From: Verrucomicrobiota bacterium
GTDB lineage: Bacteria; Verrucomicrobiota; Verrucomicrobiia; Limisphaerales; UBA9464
Reading direction: 5' to 3'
Length of the DNA stretch: 64,000 nt
Assembly (NCBI GenBank): GCA_947471985.1
Contig: CANIZL010000001.1
Coordinates: forward strand, 1 to 64,000
The translations under genes were made by a program, and so were the position numbers. Shown here piece after piece: positions 53,444-61,631 of the stretch; positions within the stretch are counted from its first letter, which is position 1; each line of letters opens with the position of its first letter. A model generated the notes under the pieces. The model did no database searches and had not been told where the DNA came from. It worked only from the letters and a program-made list of their open reading frames with translations.

Positions 53444-53474
53444 CCGGTGCGACGGCGGCATTGCCCCGCACCGG
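53444..53474. terminator. hairpin between convergent waaA and purF, possible bidirectional terminator
   Basis: Perfect 8-bp arms CCGGTGCG (53444-53451) and CGCACCGG (53467-53474) lie in the 48 bp between two convergent genes. There is no T-run on either strand, so function as a terminator is uncertain. Confidence 0.35.
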
Positions 53475-53488
53475 CCGGTAAGGTGCGG

Positions 53489-54955
53489 CTACAGCAGGGT
53501 GCGCTGCCGCACTTCCGCATCGATTTCCGCCGAAAAACTGCTCCGATTTGCCCGGCGGCGTTCGGTGATGTGCTTGTCCGTCGACGGGTCGAATTTGACC
53601 GGGTAGTCGCCGTTGTAACACGCCAGACAGAAGGCGCTCTTGGGTTGCCCCGTGGCCGCCACCATGCCGTCTTCGCTCAGGTAGCCCAAGGAGTCCGCAT
53701 TCAGGTACTTGCGAATCTCGTCGTGCGTGTGATTCGCCGCCATGAGCTTGGAGCGCTCCGGAAAGTCGATTCCGTAAACGCAGGGATTCAGATGCGGCGG
53801 ACAGGAAATCAGAACGTGGACCTCCTTGGCCCCGGCTTCCTTGAGGCTGGTCACGCGGGCCTTGCTGGTCGTGCCGCGGACGATGGAATCGTCGACGATC
53901 ACCACCCGTTTGCCCCGGACGAGATCGGCGATGAGGTTCAATTTTACCCGTACGGCGAAGTCGCGGATAAACTGGCTGGGCTGGAGGAAACTCCGGCCGA
54001 CGTAGTGATTGCGCACAAACGCCATTTCGTAAGGGATGCCGCTCTCCATGGAGTAGCCGAGCGCGGCGCAGTTGCCCGAGTCGGGTACCGGCACCACTAC
54101 GTCGGCTTCGATGCGATGCTCCCGGGCAAGTTGCCGGCCCATGTCCACGCGCACCTTGTAGACGTTGCGTCCGCTGAGGTTGGAGTCGGGTCGGGCGAAA
54201 TAGACGTATTCGAAGATGCACATCCCGCGCCGGGTGTGCTCGGGAAAGGCCTGCACGCTGCGGACGCCGGTGTCGTCGATCAGGACAATTTCGCCGGGCT
54301 CGATGTCGCGGACGAACTGGGCCTGAATCAGGTCAAACGCACAGGTCTCGGAGGCCAGTACGTACGCGCCGTTGGCCATTCGTCCGAGACTGAGCGGCCG
54401 AAATCCGTGCGGATCACGCACACCGATCAACTCCCGTTCCGTCAGGATCACCAGGGAATAAGCCCCTTCGATGCGCCGCATCGTTTCGATCAGTGCGCTT
54501 TCGTGGGTGCGCGTCGGCTGGGCCAGCAGATGGACGATGATCTCGGAGTCCACCGTTGTCTGGAAGATGGAGCCCTGATTTTCCAGTTCGTCCCGCAACT
54601 GGGCGGCGTTGGTGAGGTTGCCGTTGTGCCCGATCGCGATGCGGCCTTTGGCCGTGTCGACCACGAGGGGCTGGGCGTTGATCAGGTTGGAGGATCCGGT
54701 GGTCGAGTAGCGGGTGTGACCAATGGCCGATGATCCGACGAGGTCATGAAGCACACTGCCGCTGAAGACCTGCGGTACGAGCCCCATCCCCCGGTGGGTA
54801 TGGAACGTCTTGCCATCGCTGGTGACGATCCCCGCGCTTTCCTGGCCGCGGTGTTGCAGAGCGTAGAGCCCATAGTAGGTGAGCTCGGCGGCGTTCGGGT
54901 GACCGTAAATGCCAAAAACGCCGCAATAGTGCTTCGGGTAGTGGTTTGCTTCCAC
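53489..54955 (-). CDS. purF: amidophosphoribosyltransferase
   Basis: PurF makes 5-phosphoribosylamine from PRPP and glutamine, the first step of purine synthesis. The 488-residue protein from GTG 54955 has a 10-residue propeptide and then CGVFGIYGHPNAAEL with the nucleophile cysteine, LYALQHRGQESAGI, GHNGNLTNAAQL and the PRPP loop KRVVIVDDSIVRGTTSKA. Cysteines in RGMCIFEYVYFARPDS, HLNPCVYGID and AFCLACYNGDYP match the four ligands of the 4Fe-4S (Bacillus-type) form. A TTG 42 codons upstream is less likely. It is convergent to waaA. Confidence 0.96.
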   Translation of the reverse strand: MEANHYPKHYCGVFGIYGHPNAAELTYYGLYALQHRGQESAGIVTSDGKTFHTHRGMGLVPQVFSGSVLHDLVGSSAIGHTRYSTTGSSNLINAQPLVVDTAKGRIAIGHNGNLTNAAQLRDELENQGSIFQTTVDSEIIVHLLAQPTRTHESALIETMRRIEGAYSLVILTERELIGVRDPHGFRPLSLGRMANGAYVLASETCAFDLIQAQFVRDIEPGEIVLIDDTGVRSVQAFPEHTRRGMCIFEYVYFARPDSNLSGRNVYKVRVDMGRQLAREHRIEADVVVPVPDSGNCAALGYSMESGIPYEMAFVRNHYVGRSFLQPSQFIRDFAVRVKLNLIADLVRGKRVVIVDDSIVRGTTSKARVTSLKEAGAKEVHVLISCPPHLNPCVYGIDFPERSKLMAANHTHDEIRKYLNADSLGYLSEDGMVAATGQPKSAFCLACYNGDYPVKFDPSTDKHITERRRANRSSFSAEIDAEVRQRTLL

Positions 54956-55222
54956 GTGCGCTGATTCAGGACCGGGTGTCCCAACCCGGAATTGCCCTGT
55001 GCCTGGTCGCTCGACCAAGTCGTGCTCTTCCGTGTCAGCCCCAACCGGCTGGAAGCGTGACAGAGGAACCACCCCGGGCAAAGCTGTCCGCGCAATTTCG
55101 GTGCGGTGCCGTGACGGGATGCCCTAAGGTAACGGCCCTCCATTTTCGGTCGGCGGGACGGTTTCAGCTCAGGGGACGTCCGCGGCCGGAATCGAACAGC
55201 ACGATCCGTTCCCGCGGCCGGT

Positions 55223-56251
55223 TCAGCCCAACCGAGCGGTCAGCTCCGCGACCTGCTTTTCCAGCTCGCGGAGCCGGCGGGTGGTCTCGGGAAGCTGCTG
55301 GACCGCAATCCATTGGCGCTTGGCCTGTTTATCGGGGGCGGCGGGAATGCCCAGTACCGTACCCTGGTCCGGCACGTCCCGCATGACCCCGGACTTCGCT
55401 CCCACCGTGACCTGGCGCCCCAATTTGAGGTGCCCGGCGATGCCCGACTGGGAGGCGATCACGCAATAGTCGCCGAGTTGGGTGCTGCCGGCGAATCCAA
55501 CCTGACCCATGATCAAACAATGCCGGCCCAGAACCACGTTGTGGGCGATGTGGACGAGGTTGTCGATTTTCGTGCCCTGCCCAATGATCGTCGAACCCAA
55601 TGCCCCCCGATCAATCGCGGCGTTGGCACCGATTTCCACGTCGTCGTGCAGGATGACATTCCCGACCTGCAGCACCTTGCGATGCCGGCCTTCGTCGAAA
55701 ACGTAGCCATACCCGTCCGAGCCGATGACCGTTCCGGCGTGGATGGTTACGCGGTGGCCGACCTGGGTTCGGGCGTACAAGACAACGTTCGGATGGAGGC
55801 AAACGTCCTGCCCCACCCGGCAGCCGGTGCCAAGATGATTTCCTCCCATCAGAACCGAACGCGGTCCCACGGTAACCCCGTCGCCGATGACGCAACCGGG
55901 ACCGATGCTGGCGGTGGGATCCACCTGCGCGGTGGTGGCGACGGTGGCGGTCTCGTGGATGCCGGCCACGACGGGATCGGCCGGATGGAAGAGGGGTAAA
56001 AGGCGGGCGACGGCGATCCGTACGTTGGCCACCCGGATGAGGACTTTGCTGGAAGGGCCGGGATTTCCGGCGACCAGGATCGCGGCGGCGGCTCCGGCGT
56101 TGGCCGACGCGAGGTAGGCGGGCTGGTCTGCAAAGGTCAGATCGCCCGCTCCCGCAACGTCGGCGGCGGCCAATCCGGTGAGCGGCGTCGACGATTCGCC
56201 AATGACTTCGCCGGCAAGTTTCTCGGCAATTTGAGCAGCGGTATAGGTCAT
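55223..56251 (-). CDS. lpxD: UDP-3-O-acyl-glucosamine N-acyltransferase LpxD
   Basis: LpxD adds the second acyl chain in lipid A synthesis. The 342-residue protein has the N-terminal uridine-binding domain ([19 protein letters not shown]), a left-handed beta-helix of hexapeptide repeats ([39 protein letters not shown]) with the catalytic histidine near [17 protein letters not shown], and a C-terminal helix ending [16 protein letters not shown]. The length is normal. It is alone; lpxC, fabZ and lpxA, often clustered with it, are not in the window. Confidence 0.96.
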   Translation of the reverse strand: MTYTAAQIAEKLAGEVIGESSTPLTGLAAADVAGAGDLTFADQPAYLASANAGAAAAILVAGNPGPSSKVLIRVANVRIAVARLLPLFHPADPVVAGIHETATVATTAQVDPTASIGPGCVIGDGVTVGPRSVLMGGNHLGTGCRVGQDVCLHPNVVLYARTQVGHRVTIHAGTVIGSDGYGYVFDEGRHRKVLQVGNVILHDDVEIGANAAIDRGALGSTIIGQGTKIDNLVHIAHNVVLGRHCLIMGQVGFAGSTQLGDYCVIASQSGIAGHLKLGRQVTVGAKSGVMRDVPDQGTVLGIPAAPDKQAKRQWIAVQQLPETTRRLRELEKQVAELTARLG

Positions 56252-56350
56252 GAAAATCAGACGTAGGCTTCTCGTCAGGAGCGTCGGGACCGGGAGGTCG
56301 GGGGGGGGCTGTGCCCGAGCGGTCGTTGACCGCCACTTGGACGAACGGGT

Positions 56351-57316
56351 TTAGATTCCTGACATGCGTTGAGCCTCCACGTCCCAGACTTTCAGGCGCA
56401 GGCACCGCAGAATCTCGCCGGGATGCAGCGAAGTGCTTCGCGGGGACTGCAGTTCCGGCGTTGCCCGGCAGGCTTCGGGAAGGCGGTAGAACGGGATGTG
56501 GGAATTGAGGTGGTGAACGTGGTGGTAGCCGATGTTGGCTGTGAACCAGGCCATGATCCGTCCGGTTTTCAGAAAACTGGAGGATTCGAGAGCCGCCTTC
56601 TCATAGGTCCAGCCACCATTGTCGCGGAAGCTCACCCCGGGGAAATTGTGCTGGGCGTAGAACAGATACGTGCCAATCGCGTAGGTGATGAAATGGGGGA
56701 TCACCTGAGTCAGGAGCAGGGCCGTCCAGCCACCGAAGTACAGCAGCGCAGCGCTGATGGCCAGATGCACCACGAGAGCGAGCAGGCAATCCCAGTGCTT
56801 GCGCGGGCGGCTGAGGAAGGGGTTGAGACACATCCCGAACAGAAACATGAACACGTAGCCGAAAAGAATCGTGAGCGGATGCCGTACAAACAGGTAATGC
56901 CGACGGTCGGCCGCGGTGGACTTGTGGAACTGCTCCTTCGTCATCAACGGGAACGAACCGATGTGGGAACCGCGCAGCCGCGAATTGTGATTGTGATGAT
57001 GGTTGTGCGAGCTGCGCCAGATGCTGCTGGGGCTGAGGGCAAGGATGCCAAAAACGCGCATCATGCCTTCCGCCAGTCGCGAGGTGGGCAGAATGGCATG
57101 ATGTTGCTGGTCGTGGTAGATCACGAATGACCGCAATAGGACCAACCCGGCCAGCAGACTGCCGGGAATGCGCACGAAAAGGGGCAGATTCCATGCCGTG
57201 CTGGCCAAGGCAATCGCCAGCAGGGCGAACGTTGAGAGGATGCACCACCAACTCTTCAGCGGAATATCCCGGGCAAAAGGCTTGGTGGCCAGGATCAACT
57301 CGGTACCGGTTCTCAT
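56351..57316 (-). CDS. membrane fatty acid desaturase-family protein
   Basis: The 321-residue protein has four or more membrane segments and the three histidine boxes of membrane di-iron enzymes: VIYHDQQHHAIL, SSHNHHHNHNSR and GYHHVHHLNSHIP. It would desaturate or hydroxylate a lipid acyl chain or carotenoid using O2. It lies 99 bp downstream of lpxD on the same strand, so co-transcription is possible and lipid A or membrane lipid is a possible target. Substrate and regiospecificity cannot be read from sequence. Confidence 0.9.
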   Translation of the reverse strand: MRTGTELILATKPFARDIPLKSWWCILSTFALLAIALASTAWNLPLFVRIPGSLLAGLVLLRSFVIYHDQQHHAILPTSRLAEGMMRVFGILALSPSSIWRSSHNHHHNHNSRLRGSHIGSFPLMTKEQFHKSTAADRRHYLFVRHPLTILFGYVFMFLFGMCLNPFLSRPRKHWDCLLALVVHLAISAALLYFGGWTALLLTQVIPHFITYAIGTYLFYAQHNFPGVSFRDNGGWTYEKAALESSSFLKTGRIMAWFTANIGYHHVHHLNSHIPFYRLPEACRATPELQSPRSTSLHPGEILRCLRLKVWDVEAQRMSGI

Positions 57317-57543
57317 GCGGGGACTATGAGTGCCGATAGCGGGAGGACGCGGTGGCGGAGGGCGCTACGAATAGAAGCAAGCGAAATTTAATCAGGTGAA
57401 ATCTACGGATATCGCGAGGAATGTCAACCGGCGTCCGGGCGCCCGGACGACTTCGACGTGTAGTTGAAATCCTGAGCCGGCAGCTTTTCCGCCAACAGAT
57501 GACTCCGCAGTGATTGTACCCGCGCCGGCGAACATCCTGGCTT

Positions 57544-60500
57544 TTAAGGGGATTGCGTGGGTGTCGACGGCATGTGCCGGTCAATAATCGGTTCACCCCG
57601 GTACTCGGTCCGTTCCAGCAAACCGCCCGGCCACTGTATTCGGACTGCGAGGGGCTTTTCCGGCGTCGCCAGAACAATTGAGGTGGCGTCCTGCGACCAA
57701 AACCCGGCGCCGAGTCGAATTTCGTGTACGGGCCCGCGCCGTCCGGCTCCGAACTCCAACGAAACTTGGGCGCCGACGGCTTGCAGGTTGCCGGGCGGGC
57801 CGGTGAGCTGGATTCGGATTCCGGGCCGGCCTCGGACATTGTGGAAAATACGGGTGGCTCCGCGATTTTGTCCGACCGCCAGATCCAGCCGGCCATCATG
57901 GTCGTAATCGCCAACGGCCACGCCTCGGCCTTCGCCCATGATCGAAAGTCCACTTTCGAGCGGGGGCTTGGCAGCGAAGGTTCCGTCGCCGCGGCCGCGC
58001 AACCACAAACCGCAACCGGCGTCGAGTCGCCCGTCCGTCGTGGTCGTGGCAAAGAAGTTTTGGGCCAGGAAAAGATCCTCGTTGCCGTCTCCGTCCAGAT
58101 CTCCCACTCCCAGTCCGAATACCGGTGCCCACTGCGCTTCTGGCGGAAGGGGAACCACCTCAAACCGGTCGCCCCGGTTTAACAGGACGACGGTATCCAG
58201 AACCGCGGCTTCGACCCGCTGCATCGGAGGCAGGCCGGCGCCCAGTACCTCTGGCAGGGTTGCGTGGGCGAAGGAGGCGAAGGTGGTAAAGGCATCCAGT
58301 AATAACGAAAACTCGGCGCTCAGGGCATTTCGATCGCGCCAAGGCGCATAATTCCGGGTAGTCGGCAGGTACACGGATTCCACGAGAGAAAGGGACTCCA
58401 GTCCCGGGATTTGTCCGAAATGGAGCTGCAGCGGACGGGCCGTGAACCGTTCACGCGAGGTGTTGCGCCCCCAATTGCCGACGATCAGATCCATCCGCCC
58501 ATCATTGTCAAAATCGCCTGCCTGAACGGAATTCCACCAACCCGTAAGCTGACTGAGGTGGGTGAGTGTAGCGGCCTTGCTGGAGTCGCCGATCCAGGTG
58601 ATGGCAGGATCCCAAGCCTTTAGTTGACCGCCCTCAAATCGAAAAATACGCAGGGCCTGCCAATCGCACGCCAGTACCAATTCCGGATGTCCGTCGCCCG
58701 TCAGGTCGGTGAAGGTCGCCCCGTTCACCATGCCCACCCGCTCCAGCGGGCGGCTGAGCTCCTTCGCGAATTCCAAACGATTACCCACGTTTCTCAGAAT
58801 GGCTGAAGTGGCGGACTCAGGGTACCGGCCGGCAATCACCCGACCGCCGACAAACAAGTCGAGTGCCCCGTCCCCATCGACATCGCCCATAGTCAATGGA
58901 CCGGTGGCGCTGGATGAGCGGAGCAGGGTGTCATCCACAGCTCCAGTGGTTAGGGAGAATTGCCGCAACGCGGGTGCATTTGTAGCGGTGCCTTCGTAGG
59001 CGTCGAGGCCGATCAAGAGGTTGAGATTTGTGGGGCTGGATCGCCAGCCCAGCACGGTGGTCATGTCCTGGTCGAGCACCGTCTCCAGGAGCTTCGCCCG
59101 CTGGGGTATGAATCCGCCGTGGCCATTGTTCCGAAATCCCGCCAGACGGCCGCCGCGACCGGTGCTGATTAAAAGGTCCTCCCAACCGTCGTTGTTGAAG
59201 TCAAACCAGGTGATTCCCGGGCCGAGGTTGCTAAGTTTTCGAGGCAGCAAGGGCTGGCGCTCAAAGTCATCAAAGGGTTCGTCCACCTGCACATGCCCCA
59301 GCACAGGAGCGATTTCTTCGAATAAGACCGGCACTTTTTCGGCGCCGGCTGCCTGTCCCCGGATCGGCTCCCCTGGTGTCGGTTCCCAGAGTTCAAGGAT
59401 CTGATTGGCGGCAATGTTGGAGACGGATTGGTGGGTGCCACTCCGCCAGATGACCTCCAGGGAAAGTCGATTGGTCGCAGTACCGGCAGCGAAGGTGCGG
59501 AGTGCCTCGTCGCTGGAAAGATAGCGCCCGCCAGCGATCATCTCCTGCGTCTGCACGGGCAGCCCGGGTCCGGTTACCCGCAGCCGTGCGCCGATTCCCC
59601 GGGTATTGGGGGCTGCCCCCCGCAGTCGCACCGCCAGTCGGGGCGCCGGGGAATTATTGCGGTACAGCAGAGGTCCGTCATTCAAGCAGGTCACGACCAC
59701 ATCCAGATCCCCGTCGTTGTCCAGATCCACGAGCACCTGACCGTGTGAAATGCGGTGGGAATCGAATCCCCACGCCGGTCCCTGGTCGGCAAACGTCAGG
59801 TCCCCGCGATTGCGAAATGCGACGTTCGGCGTGTGCAGCTTGGGAAAGCGTCGCCGCTGGCGCAGTTGCTCCGCAGGAGACCACCGCTTTTCCTTGGCCT
59901 CAAGGTCCAGTTCACGGGAAATATCGACATTTTGGGCATCGCGCCCGTGCCCGGTGGTGATCAGTAAATCCTCAAAGCCATCCAGATCGACATCGAGAAA
60001 CACCGGACACCACGACCATTCGGAAGCGTCCACGCCGGAAAAGTGCGCCACCTCGGCGTAGGTGCCATTGCCCCGATTAAGAAATAACATATTCCGCGAG
60101 TACTGAGGCCGATCGCTCCCCGCGTTTCGTATCTGGGAGAACGCCGCTTGATCCATGACTTGGATCTGCCGCTGGACGGGGTCGCGGCTCAACATGTCGA
60201 CCACAAAAAAGTCATCGAGCCCGTCGCGATTGATATCGGCAAAATCGACGCCCATCGAGAATAAGCTGGTGTGACGGAGGGCGGGGCGGGGCAGTTCGCG
60301 AAAATGACCGTGTCCATCATTGAGCCAGATTCGATCCGGGGATTGAAAGTCATTGCACACATACAAGTCCGGGCTGCCGTCGCCATCGATGTCCCGGAAC
60401 ATGGCGGACAAGCCCCAATCGTAGGGCGTGGTCGCGGGATTGCCCCGGGCGTCCAGGAAAGCGCCATTCGTCCAACTGACCCGTTCGAACCGGCCCCGAC

Positions 60501-61305
60501 CCAGATTGTGCCACAGCACATCAGCTTCCCCGTTCTCGAGGATCCCACCGGCCGCCTCCAGCGTGAATCGGCCGACGAGATCCGGTTCGCTGACGCTGCG
60601 TCCGTTCACGGTTACCAACGTCCGGACTCCATTGGTGACCCCCACAGTGAAGGGGAGGCTTGGCATATCCCGCAGGGTGTCGTTCCGGTAGTTAACCACA
60701 TAGATGTCCAGAAGGCCGTCGCCGTCGATGTCGGCCAGGGCGAGCGAACTGGATCCCGAGGTGCTGTTCAATCCCGCCTCCCGGGTTACCTCCGTAAAAA
60801 CCCCGTGCCCGTCGTTGAGAAACAAACGAGTACCGTGATAGAGCCCATTCACCAGCAGGTCGAGGTCGCCATCGCCGTCAATATCCACCAGGGCGGCCCC
60901 GGTGGATGCCTGATCGGCGCAGGCGACGTGAGCCGCTTGGGTACGGTCTTCAAAGCGGCCCCCACCCAGGTTGCGATAAAGCACGTTGGGGCTCTCCAGA
61001 CCGCAAAAAAACAAATCGCAAAACCCATCGCCATCGACGTCCCCCGCTGCCACCCCGGAACCGTTCAAAAACACCTGGTTGGTCAGGGATCTGGCTTCGG
61101 ACAGCCAGTTGGTGAAGTGAATCCCGCTGATGTCCGGAGGGATCGAGGTGAAGCCCGCCGTGCCGGCGTCCGGCACGAGGAGTGGTGCGCTTCGATAACC
61201 GGCATGTTGTTGCCATTCAAGGGCGAAGGCGCTAGTGGCGATGGTAAGGATCAGCAGCAGTGATGTTAACCATCCCCCGGGGATGATCCGCGGACCGGGC
61301 CGCAT
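57544..61305 (-). CDS. large exported FG-GAP/VCBS and ASPIC/UnbV (CRTAC1-like) protein, two-module
   Basis: The 1253-residue protein from ATG 61305 has a signal peptide (GGWLTSLLLILTIATSAFA). Two similar modules follow. The first (about 60-560) has FG-GAP calcium-binding turns (DVDGDGFCDLFF, DIDGDGDLDLLV, DIDGDGLLDIYV, DINRDGLDDFFV, DLDNDGDLDVVV) and an ASPIC/UnbV domain (about 565-645, GIGARLRVTGPGLPVQTQEM). The second (about 660-1150) has further turns (DFNNDGWEDLLI, DVDGDGALDLFV, DFDNDGRMDLIV, DLDGDGNEDLFL) and a second ASPIC-like end (about 1165-1235). Around thirteen turns fit two beta-propellers. It is probably a surface or periplasmic binding protein; no enzyme motif is seen. Confidence 0.9.
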   Translation of the reverse strand: MRPGPRIIPGGWLTSLLLILTIATSAFALEWQQHAGYRSAPLLVPDAGTAGFTSIPPDISGIHFTNWLSEARSLTNQVFLNGSGVAAGDVDGDGFCDLFFCGLESPNVLYRNLGGGRFEDRTQAAHVACADQASTGAALVDIDGDGDLDLLVNGLYHGTRLFLNDGHGVFTEVTREAGLNSTSGSSSLALADIDGDGLLDIYVVNYRNDTLRDMPSLPFTVGVTNGVRTLVTVNGRSVSEPDLVGRFTLEAAGGILENGEADVLWHNLGRGRFERVSWTNGAFLDARGNPATTPYDWGLSAMFRDIDGDGSPDLYVCNDFQSPDRIWLNDGHGHFRELPRPALRHTSLFSMGVDFADINRDGLDDFFVVDMLSRDPVQRQIQVMDQAAFSQIRNAGSDRPQYSRNMLFLNRGNGTYAEVAHFSGVDASEWSWCPVFLDVDLDGFEDLLITTGHGRDAQNVDISRELDLEAKEKRWSPAEQLRQRRRFPKLHTPNVAFRNRGDLTFADQGPAWGFDSHRISHGQVLVDLDNDGDLDVVVTCLNDGPLLYRNNSPAPRLAVRLRGAAPNTRGIGARLRVTGPGLPVQTQEMIAGGRYLSSDEALRTFAAGTATNRLSLEVIWRSGTHQSVSNIAANQILELWEPTPGEPIRGQAAGAEKVPVLFEEIAPVLGHVQVDEPFDDFERQPLLPRKLSNLGPGITWFDFNNDGWEDLLISTGRGGRLAGFRNNGHGGFIPQRAKLLETVLDQDMTTVLGWRSSPTNLNLLIGLDAYEGTATNAPALRQFSLTTGAVDDTLLRSSSATGPLTMGDVDGDGALDLFVGGRVIAGRYPESATSAILRNVGNRLEFAKELSRPLERVGMVNGATFTDLTGDGHPELVLACDWQALRIFRFEGGQLKAWDPAITWIGDSSKAATLTHLSQLTGWWNSVQAGDFDNDGRMDLIVGNWGRNTSRERFTARPLQLHFGQIPGLESLSLVESVYLPTTRNYAPWRDRNALSAEFSLLLDAFTTFASFAHATLPEVLGAGLPPMQRVEAAVLDTVVLLNRGDRFEVVPLPPEAQWAPVFGLGVGDLDGDGNEDLFLAQNFFATTTTDGRLDAGCGLWLRGRGDGTFAAKPPLESGLSIMGEGRGVAVGDYDHDGRLDLAVGQNRGATRIFHNVRGRPGIRIQLTGPPGNLQAVGAQVSLEFGAGRRGPVHEIRLGAGFWSQDATSIVLATPEKPLAVRIQWPGGLLERTEYRGEPIIDRHMPSTPTQSP

Positions 61306-61631
61306 GGGCCGCTGCCAGCATTTGTAAGTTCGCCGAGCGAAGTTTGTCGGGAGAAATTGGACAAACAGCTGCCGCCCGTGGGGGCACTTGAAAAGGGGAG
61401 GCAGGCCGGTCGGCGTCATTGCGGAGAAGCGCCGGAACTATGAAGGGCATCCCAGGGCGCAAGCCAGTCGATTGCACTGGGGATTTTGGTGCCGGCCGAC
61501 CCCGCCATTGGTCGAGACGGCAGCGGTTACGAGGGCAAAATACTCGGCTTCTGACGTTGACATTCAAGCGGAGGTTGCGGCACCATTCGCTCGTCCCCCC
61601 ACTTAAATTCAAAAAAAGGCAGACTTTTTCT
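61306..61631. other. divergent intergenic region
   Basis: These 326 bp separate the FG-GAP gene from the repeat-protein gene and should hold both promoters. An isolated TTGACA (61557-61562) on the plus strand has no matching -10 box at 16-18 bp. A/T-rich sequence (61605-61631) precedes the repeat-protein start. No gene or RNA was recognised. Confidence 0.55.

Noticed and set aside
52127-53461. Minus-strand open frame of 444 codons
   Set aside because: Exact antisense shadow of waaA, which carries unmistakable Kdo-transferase motifs.
55160-55222. GGAATCGAAC-like sequence that might be a tRNA T-arm on the minus strand
   Set aside because: The flanking bases do not form a 5-bp T-stem and no cloverleaf could be built.
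61605-61631. AAAAAG...CTTTTT inverted repeat just before the repeat-protein start
   Set aside because: Only A/T pairs with one G/C, too weak for a terminator or thermosensor claim; probably just A/T-rich leader.
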